This document shows, piece by piece, positions 5,988 through 16,785 of a stretch of DNA of 16,833 nucleotides. The translations under genes and the position numbers were made by a program. Below the pieces are notes generated by a model, which saw nothing but the letters and a program-made list of their open reading frames with translations, ran no database searches and was not told where the DNA came from. The stretch is from Kiritimatiellia bacterium. GTDB taxonomy: Bacteria; Verrucomicrobiota; Kiritimatiellia; RFP12; UBA1067. Positions within the stretch are counted from its first letter, which is position 1. Each line of letters begins with the position of its first letter. Location of the stretch: assembly GCA_024405335.1 (NCBI GenBank), contig JAKSOX010000021.1, forward strand, positions 1 to 16,833, in the 5' to 3' direction.

Positions 5988-7397
5988 TCACAACGCGCCG
6001 AGGATTTTCTCCGCCCAGGCGGAGCCGAGGGCGAACTGGCGCAGCGAAAACGACTCGTTCGGCGAATGGATGCAGTCCGAGGGCTGGCCGAAACCGACGA
6101 GCAGCGGCGCGGCGCCGGACACGCGCGCCAGCAGCGACACCACGGGAATGGACGCGCCGTCCCACTGGAACACCGCGCCGCGCGAATCGATTTCCTCCAG
6201 CACGGCGGCGGCCAGCCGGAACACGGGACTCGAAAGCGGCAGCTTGAGCGCCGGCGCCTCGCCGGTGACGTCTTCGACGAACAACTTCATGCCGGGAGGG
6301 CTGTGCAGCTTCAGGTGGCGTTCCACGGCGGCCATCGCGTCCTTCGGATTCTGGTTCGGCACCAACCGCATCGAAAGCTTGGCGAGCGCCGCGCACGGGA
6401 TCACCGTCTTCGAACCGGGGCCGCCGTAGCCCGAATGGACGCCGTTCACCTCGATCGTGGGACGGAACGAGTTGCGCACCACCGGCGGCAACGCCCGTTC
6501 GCCGCCTGTCGGCGGGCAGCCGATTTCCCGTTCGCACGCCTCGTCGGAAAGCGCGGAGTCCCGCGCCGCGGCGAGTTCTTCCGCCGACGGCTCCGCCACG
6601 CCGTCCATGAAACCGCGCACGGCGATCGAACCGTCCGGATTGTGCAAAGACGCGAGCAGCTCCGCCATCGCCTGGGCGGCGTTCGGGGCCACGCCGCCGA
6701 ACGAACCGGAATGGAGGTCGCGGTTCGCGCCTTCGAGCCGCAGCGTGAAATGCGTCACGCCGCGCAAACCCGCCACGATGGCAGGGCGCAGATCCGCCGC
6801 CGCGCCCGTGTCGCACACGCACAGGACGTCCGCCGCCAGCCCTTCGCGGAAACCGGGCGCTTCGGGATCGTCGGACGCGCGCTCCGTCAACAGCCGCGTG
6901 AGCGCCCCCGAGCCGGACTCCTCCTGGCCTTCGTACACGAACTTCAGCGTGGGGACGGGCCCCTTCGCGTTTTGCAGAAACCGGCGCAGACCGCAGAGGA
7001 ACGAAAACAACTGGCCTTTGTCGTCCTGGGAACCGCGTCCGTAAACGCGGCCGTCCTTCTCCACCGGCTCGAACGGCGGCGAGTTCCAGGCGTCGAGCGG
7101 ATCCGGCGGCTGCACGTCGTAATGGCCGTAGACGAGCACCGTGGGCGCGCCGGGGTCGCCTTTGCGCTCGGCGAACACGACTGGCGGGCAGCCCACGGAC
7201 GCGAAATCGGATCCGCGCGGCGGCAACACGAGCCGGGCTTCAGCCCCGGTCTTTTCGAGCCATTTCTTCAACCACGTCGCGCATTGGACGCAATCCCGAA
7301 GCCGCATCGGCTCCGCGCCCACCGTCTCGAACCTTAGCAGCTCGAAGTATTCGCTCAAATCGCTTGAGTTCGGCCGCGCGGGCATCTCTTCTTTCAT
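5988..7397 (-). CDS. M20-family metallopeptidase (dipeptidase/carboxypeptidase type)
   Basis: 469 residues. The dinuclear-zinc site of clan MH is complete: His92 in VYGHYDVQPP, Asp125 in GRGSQDDKG, the catalytic and ligand glutamates Glu159/Glu160 in EGQEESGS, Asp196 in CDTGAA, and His444 in CIHSPNE. The lid/dimerisation domain (about 205-340) contains LHSGSFGG. Such enzymes release the terminal residue from dipeptides or short peptides in the cytoplasm; no signal peptide is present. The start is the ATG at 7397, 20 bases after the kinase stop, with GGCGGACG upstream; an upstream in-frame ATG at 7484 would overlap the kinase gene. The enzyme may recycle peptides, but its link to the kinase cassette is positional only. 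Confidence 0.9.
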   Translation of the reverse strand: MKEEMPARPNSSDLSEYFELLRFETVGAEPMRLRDCVQCATWLKKWLEKTGAEARLVLPPRGSDFASVGCPPVVFAERKGDPGAPTVLVYGHYDVQPPDPLDAWNSPPFEPVEKDGRVYGRGSQDDKGQLFSFLCGLRRFLQNAKGPVPTLKFVYEGQEESGSGALTRLLTERASDDPEAPGFREGLAADVLCVCDTGAAADLRPAIVAGLRGVTHFTLRLEGANRDLHSGSFGGVAPNAAQAMAELLASLHNPDGSIAVRGFMDGVAEPSAEELAAARDSALSDEACEREIGCPPTGGERALPPVVRNSFRPTIEVNGVHSGYGGPGSKTVIPCAALAKLSMRLVPNQNPKDAMAAVERHLKLHSPPGMKLFVEDVTGEAPALKLPLSSPVFRLAAAVLEEIDSRGAVFQWDGASIPVVSLLARVSGAAPLLVGFGQPSDCIHSPNESFSLRQFALGSAWAEKILGAL

Positions 7398-7417
7398 AGT
7401 CGCCGTCCGCCATGACG

Positions 7418-8542
7418 TCAAAGGAAAATAATGAGCAGCACCACCAGCAGCAACGCCGCGCCGACCAACGCCGGCATCAGCCATTTGCCGCGGCGGCGTT
7501 TCGCCTTGAGCTGGCGCACGAACTCGCGCACGTCGGCGTCGTCCGTCTCGAACGACAACGTGGGGTTCGACTGCTTTGGCAGTTTCTTCAGTTCGTCGCC
7601 GATGGACGTTTCCGGCTGTTCCTCGACCGCGTATTCGGCGCGCTGTTCACGGACGCCTTCCGGCAATTCGTAGCCGATGCTCTCGAACGCGCCGAGCAGC
7701 GCCGCCGTGGACGGAATGCGTTTTTCGCGGTCCTTCTCGCACATGCGCGCGACAAGCGCCGCCACGGTCGCCGGCACGTCCGGATTGACCGTGCGGACGT
7801 CCGGCACGGGATCCGGCCCCAGCAATTTGGACAGTATCTGCGCGGGGTTGGTGCCCTCGTACGGACGCTTTCCGCAAAGCATTTCAAACAAGATGACGCC
7901 CAGCGAATAGATGTCGGCGCGCACGTCCACGTCGCTCGAATCGACCGCCTGCTCGGGCGCCACGTAACCCGGCGTGCCGAACACGGACTTCGCGGTGGTC
8001 TTGAGCGTGTCGACCATGTTGTCCACCTTGGCGACGCCCAAATCCACGAGTTTCACGTTGCCGCCCGGATCGATCATCACGTTTTCGGGCTTGATGTCGC
8101 GATGAACCACGTGGAACTTCTGCGCGGCCTCGAGCGCGCTCGTGAGCTGAACGACGATGTCCATGGCGCGCTTGGTTTCGATTTTGCCGGCGAACGCGAG
8201 CGCCTGGCGCAAATCGCCGCCGGAAACGTAGTCCATCACCAGATAGTAAAGGCCCTTCGCCTCGTCGTAGCCGCAGTCGTGCACGGACACAAGATTCGGA
8301 TGTCGGATGCGCGTGGCGATTTTCGCTTCGCGCAGAAACCGCTTCACGAGTTCGGGATTTTTCTCGGCCACTTCGGGGTAGACGGCCTTCATCGCGAACA
8401 GCGTGTCCAGCATCTGGTGCCGCACGAGATACACGCCGCCAATGCCGCCCTTGCCGAGCAGACGCTCCACCACGTATCCGCGGAACGCCTCGCCAGGCAC
8501 GAACAAATCGGGTCCGTCCACCACAAGTTCGCCCATCGTCAT
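7418..8542 (-). CDS. Tail-anchored Hanks-type serine/threonine kinase
   Basis: 374 residues. Kinase domain about 20-290: glycine loop GKGGIGGVY (30-38), Lys52 in AMKAV, HRDIKPEN (147-154), DLG at 167-169 instead of DFG, and APE at 195-197. An acidic juxtamembrane linker (about 300-350) ends in a Lys/Arg cluster (KAKRRRGK), followed by a single hydrophobic helix, 354-374, that is the very C-terminus. The protein is therefore anchored by its tail with no external domain, unlike PknB/PrkC. The start overlaps the phosphatase stop by ATGA. A second ATG at 8536 is also possible and is better spaced from GGGGGA. Regulation is presumably by the neighbouring PP2C phosphatase and kinase. Confidence 0.92.
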   Translation of the reverse strand: MTMGELVVDGPDLFVPGEAFRGYVVERLLGKGGIGGVYLVRHQMLDTLFAMKAVYPEVAEKNPELVKRFLREAKIATRIRHPNLVSVHDCGYDEAKGLYYLVMDYVSGGDLRQALAFAGKIETKRAMDIVVQLTSALEAAQKFHVVHRDIKPENVMIDPGGNVKLVDLGVAKVDNMVDTLKTTAKSVFGTPGYVAPEQAVDSSDVDVRADIYSLGVILFEMLCGKRPYEGTNPAQILSKLLGPDPVPDVRTVNPDVPATVAALVARMCEKDREKRIPSTAALLGAFESIGYELPEGVREQRAEYAVEEQPETSIGDELKKLPKQSNPTLSFETDDADVREFVRQLKAKRRRGKWLMPALVGAALLLVVLLIIFL

Positions 8543-9329
8543 TCCCCCACTTTCAGGTAAACCATCGTGTAGTTGTCGGCCGCGCCGGCGGCGCGGATGG
8601 CCTCGTCGAGCCGCAGCACGACCATGTCCGGCGTGCCCTTTTCGCCAAGCATCAGCGCGATCTGCTCGTCCGTGAGCATGTCGTGGACGCCGTCGGAACA
8701 AAGCAGATACCCGTCGCCCGGACGCACGTCGATCCGGCGCCACTCGAGCTTCAGTTCGCGCTCGGGACCCACCGCGCGCGTAAGCACGTGCGCAAGCGGA
8801 TTCGCGCGGGAGTTGAGTTTCAAGGCCCGGTCGCCGACCCGCTCCGCGGCGATGCGGCTCAGTTCGCCTCCGATCGTGTGGTCCTTCGTGAGCAAGGACA
8901 GCCGCCCGTCCCGGAAGCGGTAGATGCGCGAATCGCCGGCATGGCAGACGGCGGCGCGCCGGTCGTTGCGCGGATCGAACACCGCGAACGCGACGGTGGT
9001 GCCCATCTGGCGGTACTCGCGCACGTAGGCGTACTCGCGGATTTTGCGGTTCACCATCTTGAGGGCTTCCTGCGCGATTTCCATCCGCTCGCGCAAAGTG
9101 CCGCCGCGGTTCGGGCGCGCGACTTCGTCGAGCGCGCCGCACGTCCACTGGCTGGCGAGCGCTCCGCCGTCGCCGCCGCCCATGCCGTCCGCCACGCAGA
9201 AGAAACGATCCCGCGTGCGCATGAGAAAAGCGTCCTGGTTTTCCTTGCGCACCAATCCGCAGTCCGTCAGGGCGGCCGCCTTGACGTCCATCACGTGCGG
9301 ACGGAACCGCTTGAACAAATGCAAAATGT

Positions 9330-9333
<4 letters not shown>
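8539..9333 (-). CDS. PP2C-type serine/threonine protein phosphatase
   Basis: 264 residues, the usual size for bacterial PrpC/Stp/PppA. All PP2C motifs are in order: CGLVRKENQDAF (25-36), VADGMGG (47-53), GTT (111-113), AGDSRIYRFRDG (132-143), LTKDHT (148-153), LTRAVG (194-199), CSDGVHDML (212-220) and DNYT (253-256). Metal ligands Asp34, Asp49, Asp214 and Asp253 are present, so the enzyme should be active. No membrane segment is seen, so it is cytosolic. It lies between two kinases with ATGA overlaps on both sides and has a strong GGGGAGG upstream. It would dephosphorylate these kinases and their substrates. Confidence 0.95.
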
Positions 9334-11285
<1,952 letters not shown>

Positions 11286-11286
11286 G

Positions 11287-12741
11287 TCAATTCTGCTTCA
11301 GTTGCGGGAACAGCACCACGTCGCGGATCGAATCGCAGCCGGTGAGGAACATCACCAGCCGATCCACTCCGAACCCGAGGCCGCCCGTCGGGGGCATGCC
11401 GCATTCGAGCGCGCTGATGAAATCCTCGTCGATCTTCTCCGTGTCCTCGCCGGCCTGGTGCTCCAGCGCCTTGCGCTGCTCGAGCGGGTCGTTCTGCTCG
11501 GTGTAGCCCGGACAGAGCTCGCGGCCGGCCACCACGAATTCGAACACGTCCACGAGCGACGGATCGTCCTTGCATGCTTTCGCGAGCGGCACGAACTCGT
11601 GCGGAATGCGCGTCACGAACGTGGGCTGCATCAGCGTCTTCTCGATCATCTTGTCGTACACTTCGTGCGTGAGCATCAGCTCCGTGTTCACGCCGTCGAG
11701 CTCGAGGTTGACATCCTTCTCCTTGCCCATGCGCTTCGCCTGCGCGAGCTGCTCCTCGAATGGCTTTTCGAACCAGTCCGCGCCCATGAGATCCTTCACC
11801 AGGTCCTTGTAGGCGACGCGGCGGTAGGGCGGCGTGAAGTCGATCACCGTCTTCGCTTCGCCGTATTCGATCTGGCGCTTGCCGATCACCGTGTCGCACA
11901 GATGCGGCAACAGACCTTCCATGATCGCCTCCATCGAGGTGCGGTCGCCGTAGGCCTCGTAGATTTCGCACACGGTGAACTCGGGGTTGTGCGTGCGGTC
12001 GATGCCTTCGTTGCGGAAATCCTTGCCCAGCTCGAACACCTTGTTCATGCCGCCCACCAGCAGCCGCTTGAGGTACAGCTCTGGCGCGATGCGCATCACG
12101 CAGTCCTTGTCCAGCGCGTTGAAGTGCGAGAAGAACGGCTTTGCGGCCGCGCCGCCGGCCTGGTCCTGCAGTATCGGCGTCTCGACTTCGGTGAAGCCCT
12201 TGGACCACAGGTACTTGCGGATTTCCATCAGCAGGCGCGAACGCGTGAAGAAGCGCTGGCGCGACTCGTCGTTCACCATCAGGTCGACGTAGCGGCGGCG
12301 GTAGCACTCCTCCTGGTCCGCGAGGCCGTGGAACTTCTCCGGCGGCTGCTCGAGCGCCTTCGCGAGCATCGTCCACTCCTTGACGACCAGGGACTTCTCG
12401 CCCTTCTGCGTCGTGAAGAGCGTCCCCTCCGCGCCGATGATGTCGCCGAGGTTCAGCTGCTTGAACGCCGCGAACGCGGTCTCGGAAAGCTCGTCGCGCT
12501 TGAAGATGAGCTGGAACCGGTCCGTGCCGTCGTTCATGGTGCAGAAGTTCATCTTGCCCATGCGGCGGATCATCAGCAGACGACCCGCGACGGTCACTTC
12601 CCGCCCGTCGGCGAAAGACGCGCGCAAATCCGCCAGATCCTGGTGCGGATACTTGCGTCCGTACGGCTCAAAACCCAAATCCGCCAGCGCCTTCATGGCC
12701 GCCAGGCGGTTTTCCCGGTATTCGTTCGATTCCTGTTGCAT
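11287..12741 (-). CDS. lysS: Lysyl-tRNA synthetase, class II
   Basis: 484 residues. An N-terminal OB-fold anticodon-binding domain (about 48-135) precedes a class II catalytic core. Motif 2 is FELGKDFRNEGIDRTHNPEFT (216-236) and motif 3 is GGLGFGVDRLVMFLTG (463-478). LysRS-specific sequence includes YVDLMVN (151-157) and RIAPELYLKRLLVGGMNKVF (198-217). The lysine-site segment reads GRELCPGYTEQND; the E. coli counterpart is GREIGNGFSELND, so Asn424 (E. coli numbering) is replaced by Pro. The promoter lies at 12773-12765 and AAGGAA precedes the ATG. The gene heads an operon with two kinases, a phosphatase and a dipeptidase, which ties their expression to a housekeeping gene. Confidence 0.96.
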   Translation of the reverse strand: MQQESNEYRENRLAAMKALADLGFEPYGRKYPHQDLADLRASFADGREVTVAGRLLMIRRMGKMNFCTMNDGTDRFQLIFKRDELSETAFAAFKQLNLGDIIGAEGTLFTTQKGEKSLVVKEWTMLAKALEQPPEKFHGLADQEECYRRRYVDLMVNDESRQRFFTRSRLLMEIRKYLWSKGFTEVETPILQDQAGGAAAKPFFSHFNALDKDCVMRIAPELYLKRLLVGGMNKVFELGKDFRNEGIDRTHNPEFTVCEIYEAYGDRTSMEAIMEGLLPHLCDTVIGKRQIEYGEAKTVIDFTPPYRRVAYKDLVKDLMGADWFEKPFEEQLAQAKRMGKEKDVNLELDGVNTELMLTHEVYDKMIEKTLMQPTFVTRIPHEFVPLAKACKDDPSLVDVFEFVVAGRELCPGYTEQNDPLEQRKALEHQAGEDTEKIDEDFISALECGMPPTGGLGFGVDRLVMFLTGCDSIRDVVLFPQLKQN

Positions 12742-12764
12742 GGTGTTCCTTGAAAATTTCCGGT

Positions 12765-12773
12765 ATTATACCA
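12765..12773 (-). promoter_or_regulatory. Extended -10 promoter of the lysS operon
   Basis: Minus strand TGGTATAAT, a perfect TGnTATAAT. The predicted start near 12758 leaves a 17-base leader containing AAGGAA. The -35 region (CACACA at 17 bases) is poor. GGTAT-A-ATACC around the -10 is itself a short palindrome. Confidence 0.65.
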
Positions 12774-12806
12774 CGTTCCGCCCGGTTTGTGTGGCGGCAA
12801 CTTGAT

Positions 12807-14210
12807 TCAGTCGCGCCGCCGGCGCACCTTGCCCAGAAAACGGAACTGGGAGCGGAGCGGCACCAGCGTCGCCAACTGGCACACGACGTCCGAAATCGGC
12901 AGCGACAGCCAGATGGCCACCACGTGGTTCTCCATGAAATGCGGCAATATCCAGATGCACGGCAGCAGACACAGCCCCTGGCGCAGCGTCGAAAGGAACA
13001 CCGCGGTCCACGGGTGGCCGATGGACTGGAAATACGTCGTCGCCACCACGTTCACGCCGATGGTCCAGATCATGCAGTTCGACACCTGGAGGTCGCGCGC
13101 CGCCGTCGCCAACAGCGCCGGATTGTCCGCCCCCACGAAAATCCGCGCCAGCCACGTCGGCAGCGGCGGCACCACCTGCACCACCGTCGCCACCACGCAA
13201 ATCGCCGTGGTCACCCAGAAGCCCAGCACGAACGTCTCCTTCACGCGCGCGAAATTCCGCGCGCCCCAGTTGTAGCCGAAGATCGGCTGCAGCCCCTGCT
13301 GCGCGCCGAGCATCGGCATGAGCGTGAGGATGAGCACGCCCTGGAACACGCCCAGGGACGCGATCTGCATGGTGGCCGTCTTTTCGTCCGGCGACCACAG
13401 CGCGAACGCCGCCGCGAGCGACATGTTGATCGCCGCGCCCAGCAGATTCTGCAGAAACGGCGCGAAGCCGATGGTGGACGCCCTCCACGCGAATTCGCGG
13501 TAGACCCAGATCCTCCGCCACCGGAGCCGCACCGCGCTCTTGCCGCGCCAATAGTGCGCCAGCGCCCAGAAGCAGCTCGCCGCCATCGCCGCGTTGGTGG
13601 CGATCGCCGCGCCCGCGACGCCCATCTTGAAACCGAAGATGAACAGCGGGTCCAGCAGCATGTTCGCGCCGAAGCCCACGATCATGCAGTTCATCGACGG
13701 CACGGCGCTCCCCTCCGCGCGCATCGCCGCCGAAAGCCCGAAGGCGAGATGCGAGAACACGTGCGAAAACAGGACGATCTGCAGATACGTCTTCGCGCCG
13801 GCGAACGCCGCCGGCGTCACTTTGCCGCCGCCGCACCAGCCGAGCACCGCGTCGAGATTGAAGAACACGATCGGCGGCAGCACGAAGAAGAAGAGCAGCT
13901 TGAAGAACACGAGCTCGCCCAAAATCTTTTCGCACGCCACGCGGTCGTTTTCGCCGAGCTTGATGGAAAGCACCGCCGCGTGCCCCGCGCCGATGAACAC
14001 GCCGAACGCGCCGAAGAGCATCATCACCGGGAAAGTGAGCGTGAGCGCCGCCATGGCGTCCTCGCCGCACCCCTGCCCGATGTAGAACCGGTCGACGACG
14101 GAATACAGCGCGTTGAGCGCCATCGCCACCAGCGCCGGCCACGAATACTTGAGTATCAGCCGGCCGACGGGCGCCGAAGCGAGTTCTTCGACGTTGTCGT
14201 TTCCGCTCAT
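12807..14210 (-). CDS. MATE-family multidrug/sodium antiporter
   Basis: 467 residues and about 12 membrane helices in two homologous halves, as in NorM/MepA-type exporters of the inner membrane. The N-terminal half has the MATE-like segment VDRFYIGQGCGEDAMAALTL (39-58), and the second half contains GAQQGLQPIFGYNWGARNF, a typical MATE loop. The C-terminus ends in a basic tail (KVRRRRD). Substrates are usually cationic drugs or metabolites exchanged for Na+ or H+; nothing here defines them. The ATG at 14210 is 7 bases after the esterase/deacetylase stop and lacks a Shine-Dalgarno, so it is probably coupled to that gene. Confidence 0.9.
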   Translation of the reverse strand: MSGNDNVEELASAPVGRLILKYSWPALVAMALNALYSVVDRFYIGQGCGEDAMAALTLTFPVMMLFGAFGVFIGAGHAAVLSIKLGENDRVACEKILGELVFFKLLFFFVLPPIVFFNLDAVLGWCGGGKVTPAAFAGAKTYLQIVLFSHVFSHLAFGLSAAMRAEGSAVPSMNCMIVGFGANMLLDPLFIFGFKMGVAGAAIATNAAMAASCFWALAHYWRGKSAVRLRWRRIWVYREFAWRASTIGFAPFLQNLLGAAINMSLAAAFALWSPDEKTATMQIASLGVFQGVLILTLMPMLGAQQGLQPIFGYNWGARNFARVKETFVLGFWVTTAICVVATVVQVVPPLPTWLARIFVGADNPALLATAARDLQVSNCMIWTIGVNVVATTYFQSIGHPWTAVFLSTLRQGLCLLPCIWILPHFMENHVVAIWLSLPISDVVCQLATLVPLRSQFRFLGKVRRRRD

Positions 14211-14217
14211 CGCCGCG

Positions 14218-16770
14218 TCATTCGAAACGGAGCGTCCACAACTGCAGCTTCAGCCGCTCGTCCAACAGCGCGCCGTCGAGCGTGGGGGAGTGGATGCACC
14301 AGCCGCCCTTGACGTCCACGTGTTCGAGCGCGGGGCACCGCCGGAAGGAGCCCAGCTGGTCGCGCGGACGGACCGCGACCGTCTCGGCGCCCGTTTCGAG
14401 CGCTTCGAGCGCCGCCAGCAGGAAATCCGCCGGGCCGATCGCCGCGTCGCCCACGCGGATGGAGGGGGGAACGAATCCCCCGAGGTCGATCGTCCGCGCG
14501 GCCGCGCGCAGATCCGCCGCCGACACGCGCGTTTCGCGGTCCACGCCGACGGGACGCTCGAGGAAACCGCGCACCTTGCCCGGGAAATGGACGTCCGCGC
14601 CGCGGAGGAACGCCACCGCCGCCTGGAAAAGGTCCGCCACGCACCAGGAAGCGGGTGCGTCCACCGCGCCGAAGTCGGCCAGCAGCGCTTTGCGCACGGC
14701 GGGCACGTCCGCGCGCCGCACGGGAACGCGCGCCTTGAGCTTCGCCTTTTCGGCCACCACGTCGGTGACCGCGAAGCGCTTGTCCGCCTTGACGCGCCGG
14801 ACGAACTCGCGCAGATTCCGGTAGAAGCGCTCGACGTCGGCCTTCGGGCGGTCCTTCACGGGAATCCACTTCCCGTACGGCACGCGGTTCCAGCCCAGGT
14901 AGTTCGGGCCGTCCCAATGGCCTTCCTTCACCGCGATGTGCGGGTGCATGAAGAAGGTGGTGAAGTCGTATTTCGCGGCGGCGTCCAGCACCTTGTCCAC
15001 GTCCGGCGCCTTCCATTCCGGACCGGGGATGAACTCTTCGAGCGTCACCAAGTGCGAATATGGAATCTGGAGGAGGTTGCAGTACCACATTCCCCAACGG
15101 CGGTCTCCCGCCGGCACGAGGCCGAGCTTCGGCCAGGCGTCGTCCAGACCGTAGTCCGCGAAGCCGCCGCCGCCGTAGAAGGTCATGCCCATGTCCGCGA
15201 AGGCGTAGAGCGACGCGTAGGACCAGCTGTTGCCGGGCGGCACCGCGTAGTCCACGTGGTCGAGTCCGAACGCCGCCTTGAGCATGCCCACGCCTTCGGA
15301 CTCGGTGCGCAGCGCGTTGGCGTACGCGACGTTCCAGTCGGGCATGTCGGTGAGTTCGCACACCGTGGGGTGCACGCTGTGCTTGAGCGTCTGCGTGCCG
15401 ATGGCGTGGGGCTTGAGCGCGTCGATCACGTCCTGGCGCCGGTTCCGCACGATTTCCCGCGCGAGGTAGCCCACCACGTTGAACTCGCCCACGACGCCCT
15501 CTTCCGTGAAAATTTTCGCGACGTCGCGCAGGGCGTCGTTCGACTCCTGGCACGTGAAGTCCTCGGTGTCGAAGAAGAACATCACCTTCGTGGGGCCGGT
15601 CTTCTTCCAGGCGGGATCCGCGTCGCGCGCGGCGGGCCGTGGCTTGCGCGGAACCATCGCGTCCGCCAGCCGGCGCGCCACCACGCCCTTCGCCGGCGGA
15701 TGGATTCGGGCCCGGTCGGACACGTCGGAGCATTTCACCGTCTGCACGCCCTTCACCAGCCCCGGCACCGTCAGCTGCGCCTGCTGGACGGCGCGCCATG
15801 CGTCGTCGTCGCGCCAGGCGAAATCGGCGATCTGCACCATCGCGAACGGCAGCTCGGGATCCTTGAACGCCGCGCGCCAGCTTGAAACGAGCGCTTCGCA
15901 CAGCGCGGCGTAGATGCGCGCCTCGCCCCGGCCCGTGTTCGACTCGCCCTGGTACCACGCCACGTGCGACACGGCGAACGGCGCGAACGGCGCGACGTCC
16001 AGCGCGTACAGGACGCCGTCCCTGTTCCAGGCGGAGTACGCGGGCGCCGTGTAGTCGCCGTGGCGCTCTTCGGGTTTCAGGGCGAAGCGCGGTTCGCGCG
16101 CCGTCTTTTCGGGGATCCACGCCTGGATGATGGACGCGCCCTGGTTGCAGTTCACCACGCCCACCGGCTCGCCCGTGCGGCGGCGCAGTTCGCGGCCAAC
16201 GAGATAGCCGATGGCGCTCCAGTCGCCGACTTCGCCCGCCTTGGCGCGCACCCAGCCGTCCGCCGGCGCCCACCGGCCGCTGCGCTCCAGACGCGGCAGC
16301 GAGAAGAAGCGCAGCTCGGGATCGTCCGCGTAGTCGGTTTCGGGCGTGTCGGATTCCTTGAGCCGGAACGCCATGTTCGACTGCCCGGCCGCCACCACCA
16401 CCCAGCCGACGCGCACGTCCTTCACCTCGAAACCGCGCCGTCCGGCGCACACGCGAAGCACGTGGGGGCCGCCGGCCGGCATGGGCGGCAATTCGACGAG
16501 CCAGCGTCCGTTCGCCGTTTTCGCCGACGCGCTTTTGCCGGCCAGCGACACCTCGACGGTCACGCCGTCCGACGCGCACGTTCCGAACACGCGGATCGGC
16601 TTGTCCTTCGCGAACACCACGCCGTCGCGGAACGGCGCCGCCAGACGCACCGGCCCCACGGCCGTTTCCGCCCGCGTCCACGCGGCCATCGCCTCGTCGA
16701 ATTTGTTCGTTTCCACGCCGCACGCGCAAAAGCACGCGCACGCGCACGCCAAAATGACTGTAATTTTCAT
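14218..16770 (-). CDS. Exported sialate-O-acetylesterase / NodB-like deacetylase fusion
   Basis: 850 residues. A short signal sequence (Lys2, hydrophobic core to about 17, with an Ala-Cys run) precedes a beta-rich domain (about 38-120) and a SASA/SGNH esterase domain (about 121-375). The latter has GQSNM with nucleophile Ser131, WYQGESNTGRG (272-282) and the catalytic His357 in RIHPPAK. From about 394 a second domain begins, KVMFFFDTEDFT (Asp401, Glu403, Asp404), with GTQTLKHS (458-465), VPPGN (520-524) and FFMHPH (606-611). This order matches a NodB polysaccharide deacetylase, but Gln460 stands where the first metal-binding His normally is. The last 150 residues are a separate module. The likely job is removing O- and perhaps N-acetyl groups from host or dietary glycans outside the cytoplasm. 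Confidence 0.85.
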   Translation of the reverse strand: MKITVILACACACFCACGVETNKFDEAMAAWTRAETAVGPVRLAAPFRDGVVFAKDKPIRVFGTCASDGVTVEVSLAGKSASAKTANGRWLVELPPMPAGGPHVLRVCAGRRGFEVKDVRVGWVVVAAGQSNMAFRLKESDTPETDYADDPELRFFSLPRLERSGRWAPADGWVRAKAGEVGDWSAIGYLVGRELRRRTGEPVGVVNCNQGASIIQAWIPEKTAREPRFALKPEERHGDYTAPAYSAWNRDGVLYALDVAPFAPFAVSHVAWYQGESNTGRGEARIYAALCEALVSSWRAAFKDPELPFAMVQIADFAWRDDDAWRAVQQAQLTVPGLVKGVQTVKCSDVSDRARIHPPAKGVVARRLADAMVPRKPRPAARDADPAWKKTGPTKVMFFFDTEDFTCQESNDALRDVAKIFTEEGVVGEFNVVGYLAREIVRNRRQDVIDALKPHAIGTQTLKHSVHPTVCELTDMPDWNVAYANALRTESEGVGMLKAAFGLDHVDYAVPPGNSWSYASLYAFADMGMTFYGGGGFADYGLDDAWPKLGLVPAGDRRWGMWYCNLLQIPYSHLVTLEEFIPGPEWKAPDVDKVLDAAAKYDFTTFFMHPHIAVKEGHWDGPNYLGWNRVPYGKWIPVKDRPKADVERFYRNLREFVRRVKADKRFAVTDVVAEKAKLKARVPVRRADVPAVRKALLADFGAVDAPASWCVADLFQAAVAFLRGADVHFPGKVRGFLERPVGVDRETRVSAADLRAAARTIDLGGFVPPSIRVGDAAIGPADFLLAALEALETGAETVAVRPRDQLGSFRRCPALEHVDVKGGWCIHSPTLDGALLDERLKLQLWTLRFE

Positions 16771-16776
16771 GCGAAC

Positions 16777-16785
16777 ATTATACCA
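16777..16785 (-). promoter_or_regulatory. Extended -10 promoter directly before the esterase/deacetylase start
   Basis: Minus strand TGGTATAAT, then six bases (GTTCGC), then the ATG at 16770. Initiation 7 bases after the -10 would fall on the A of the ATG, giving a leaderless mRNA; no Shine-Dalgarno is present. The -35 position falls in the 3' end of the tRNA-Gly gene and is not TTGACA-like. Confidence 0.55.

Noticed and set aside
12778..12797. Terminator after the MATE gene
   Set aside because: CCGCC and GGCGG can pair across a 10-base loop, but no T-tract follows and the stem overlaps the lysS promoter region.
14207..16747. 846-residue Arg-rich frame over the esterase/deacetylase gene
   Set aside because: It is a frame-shifted shadow; the frame 14218-16770 has a signal peptide, GQSNM and the other catalytic motifs.
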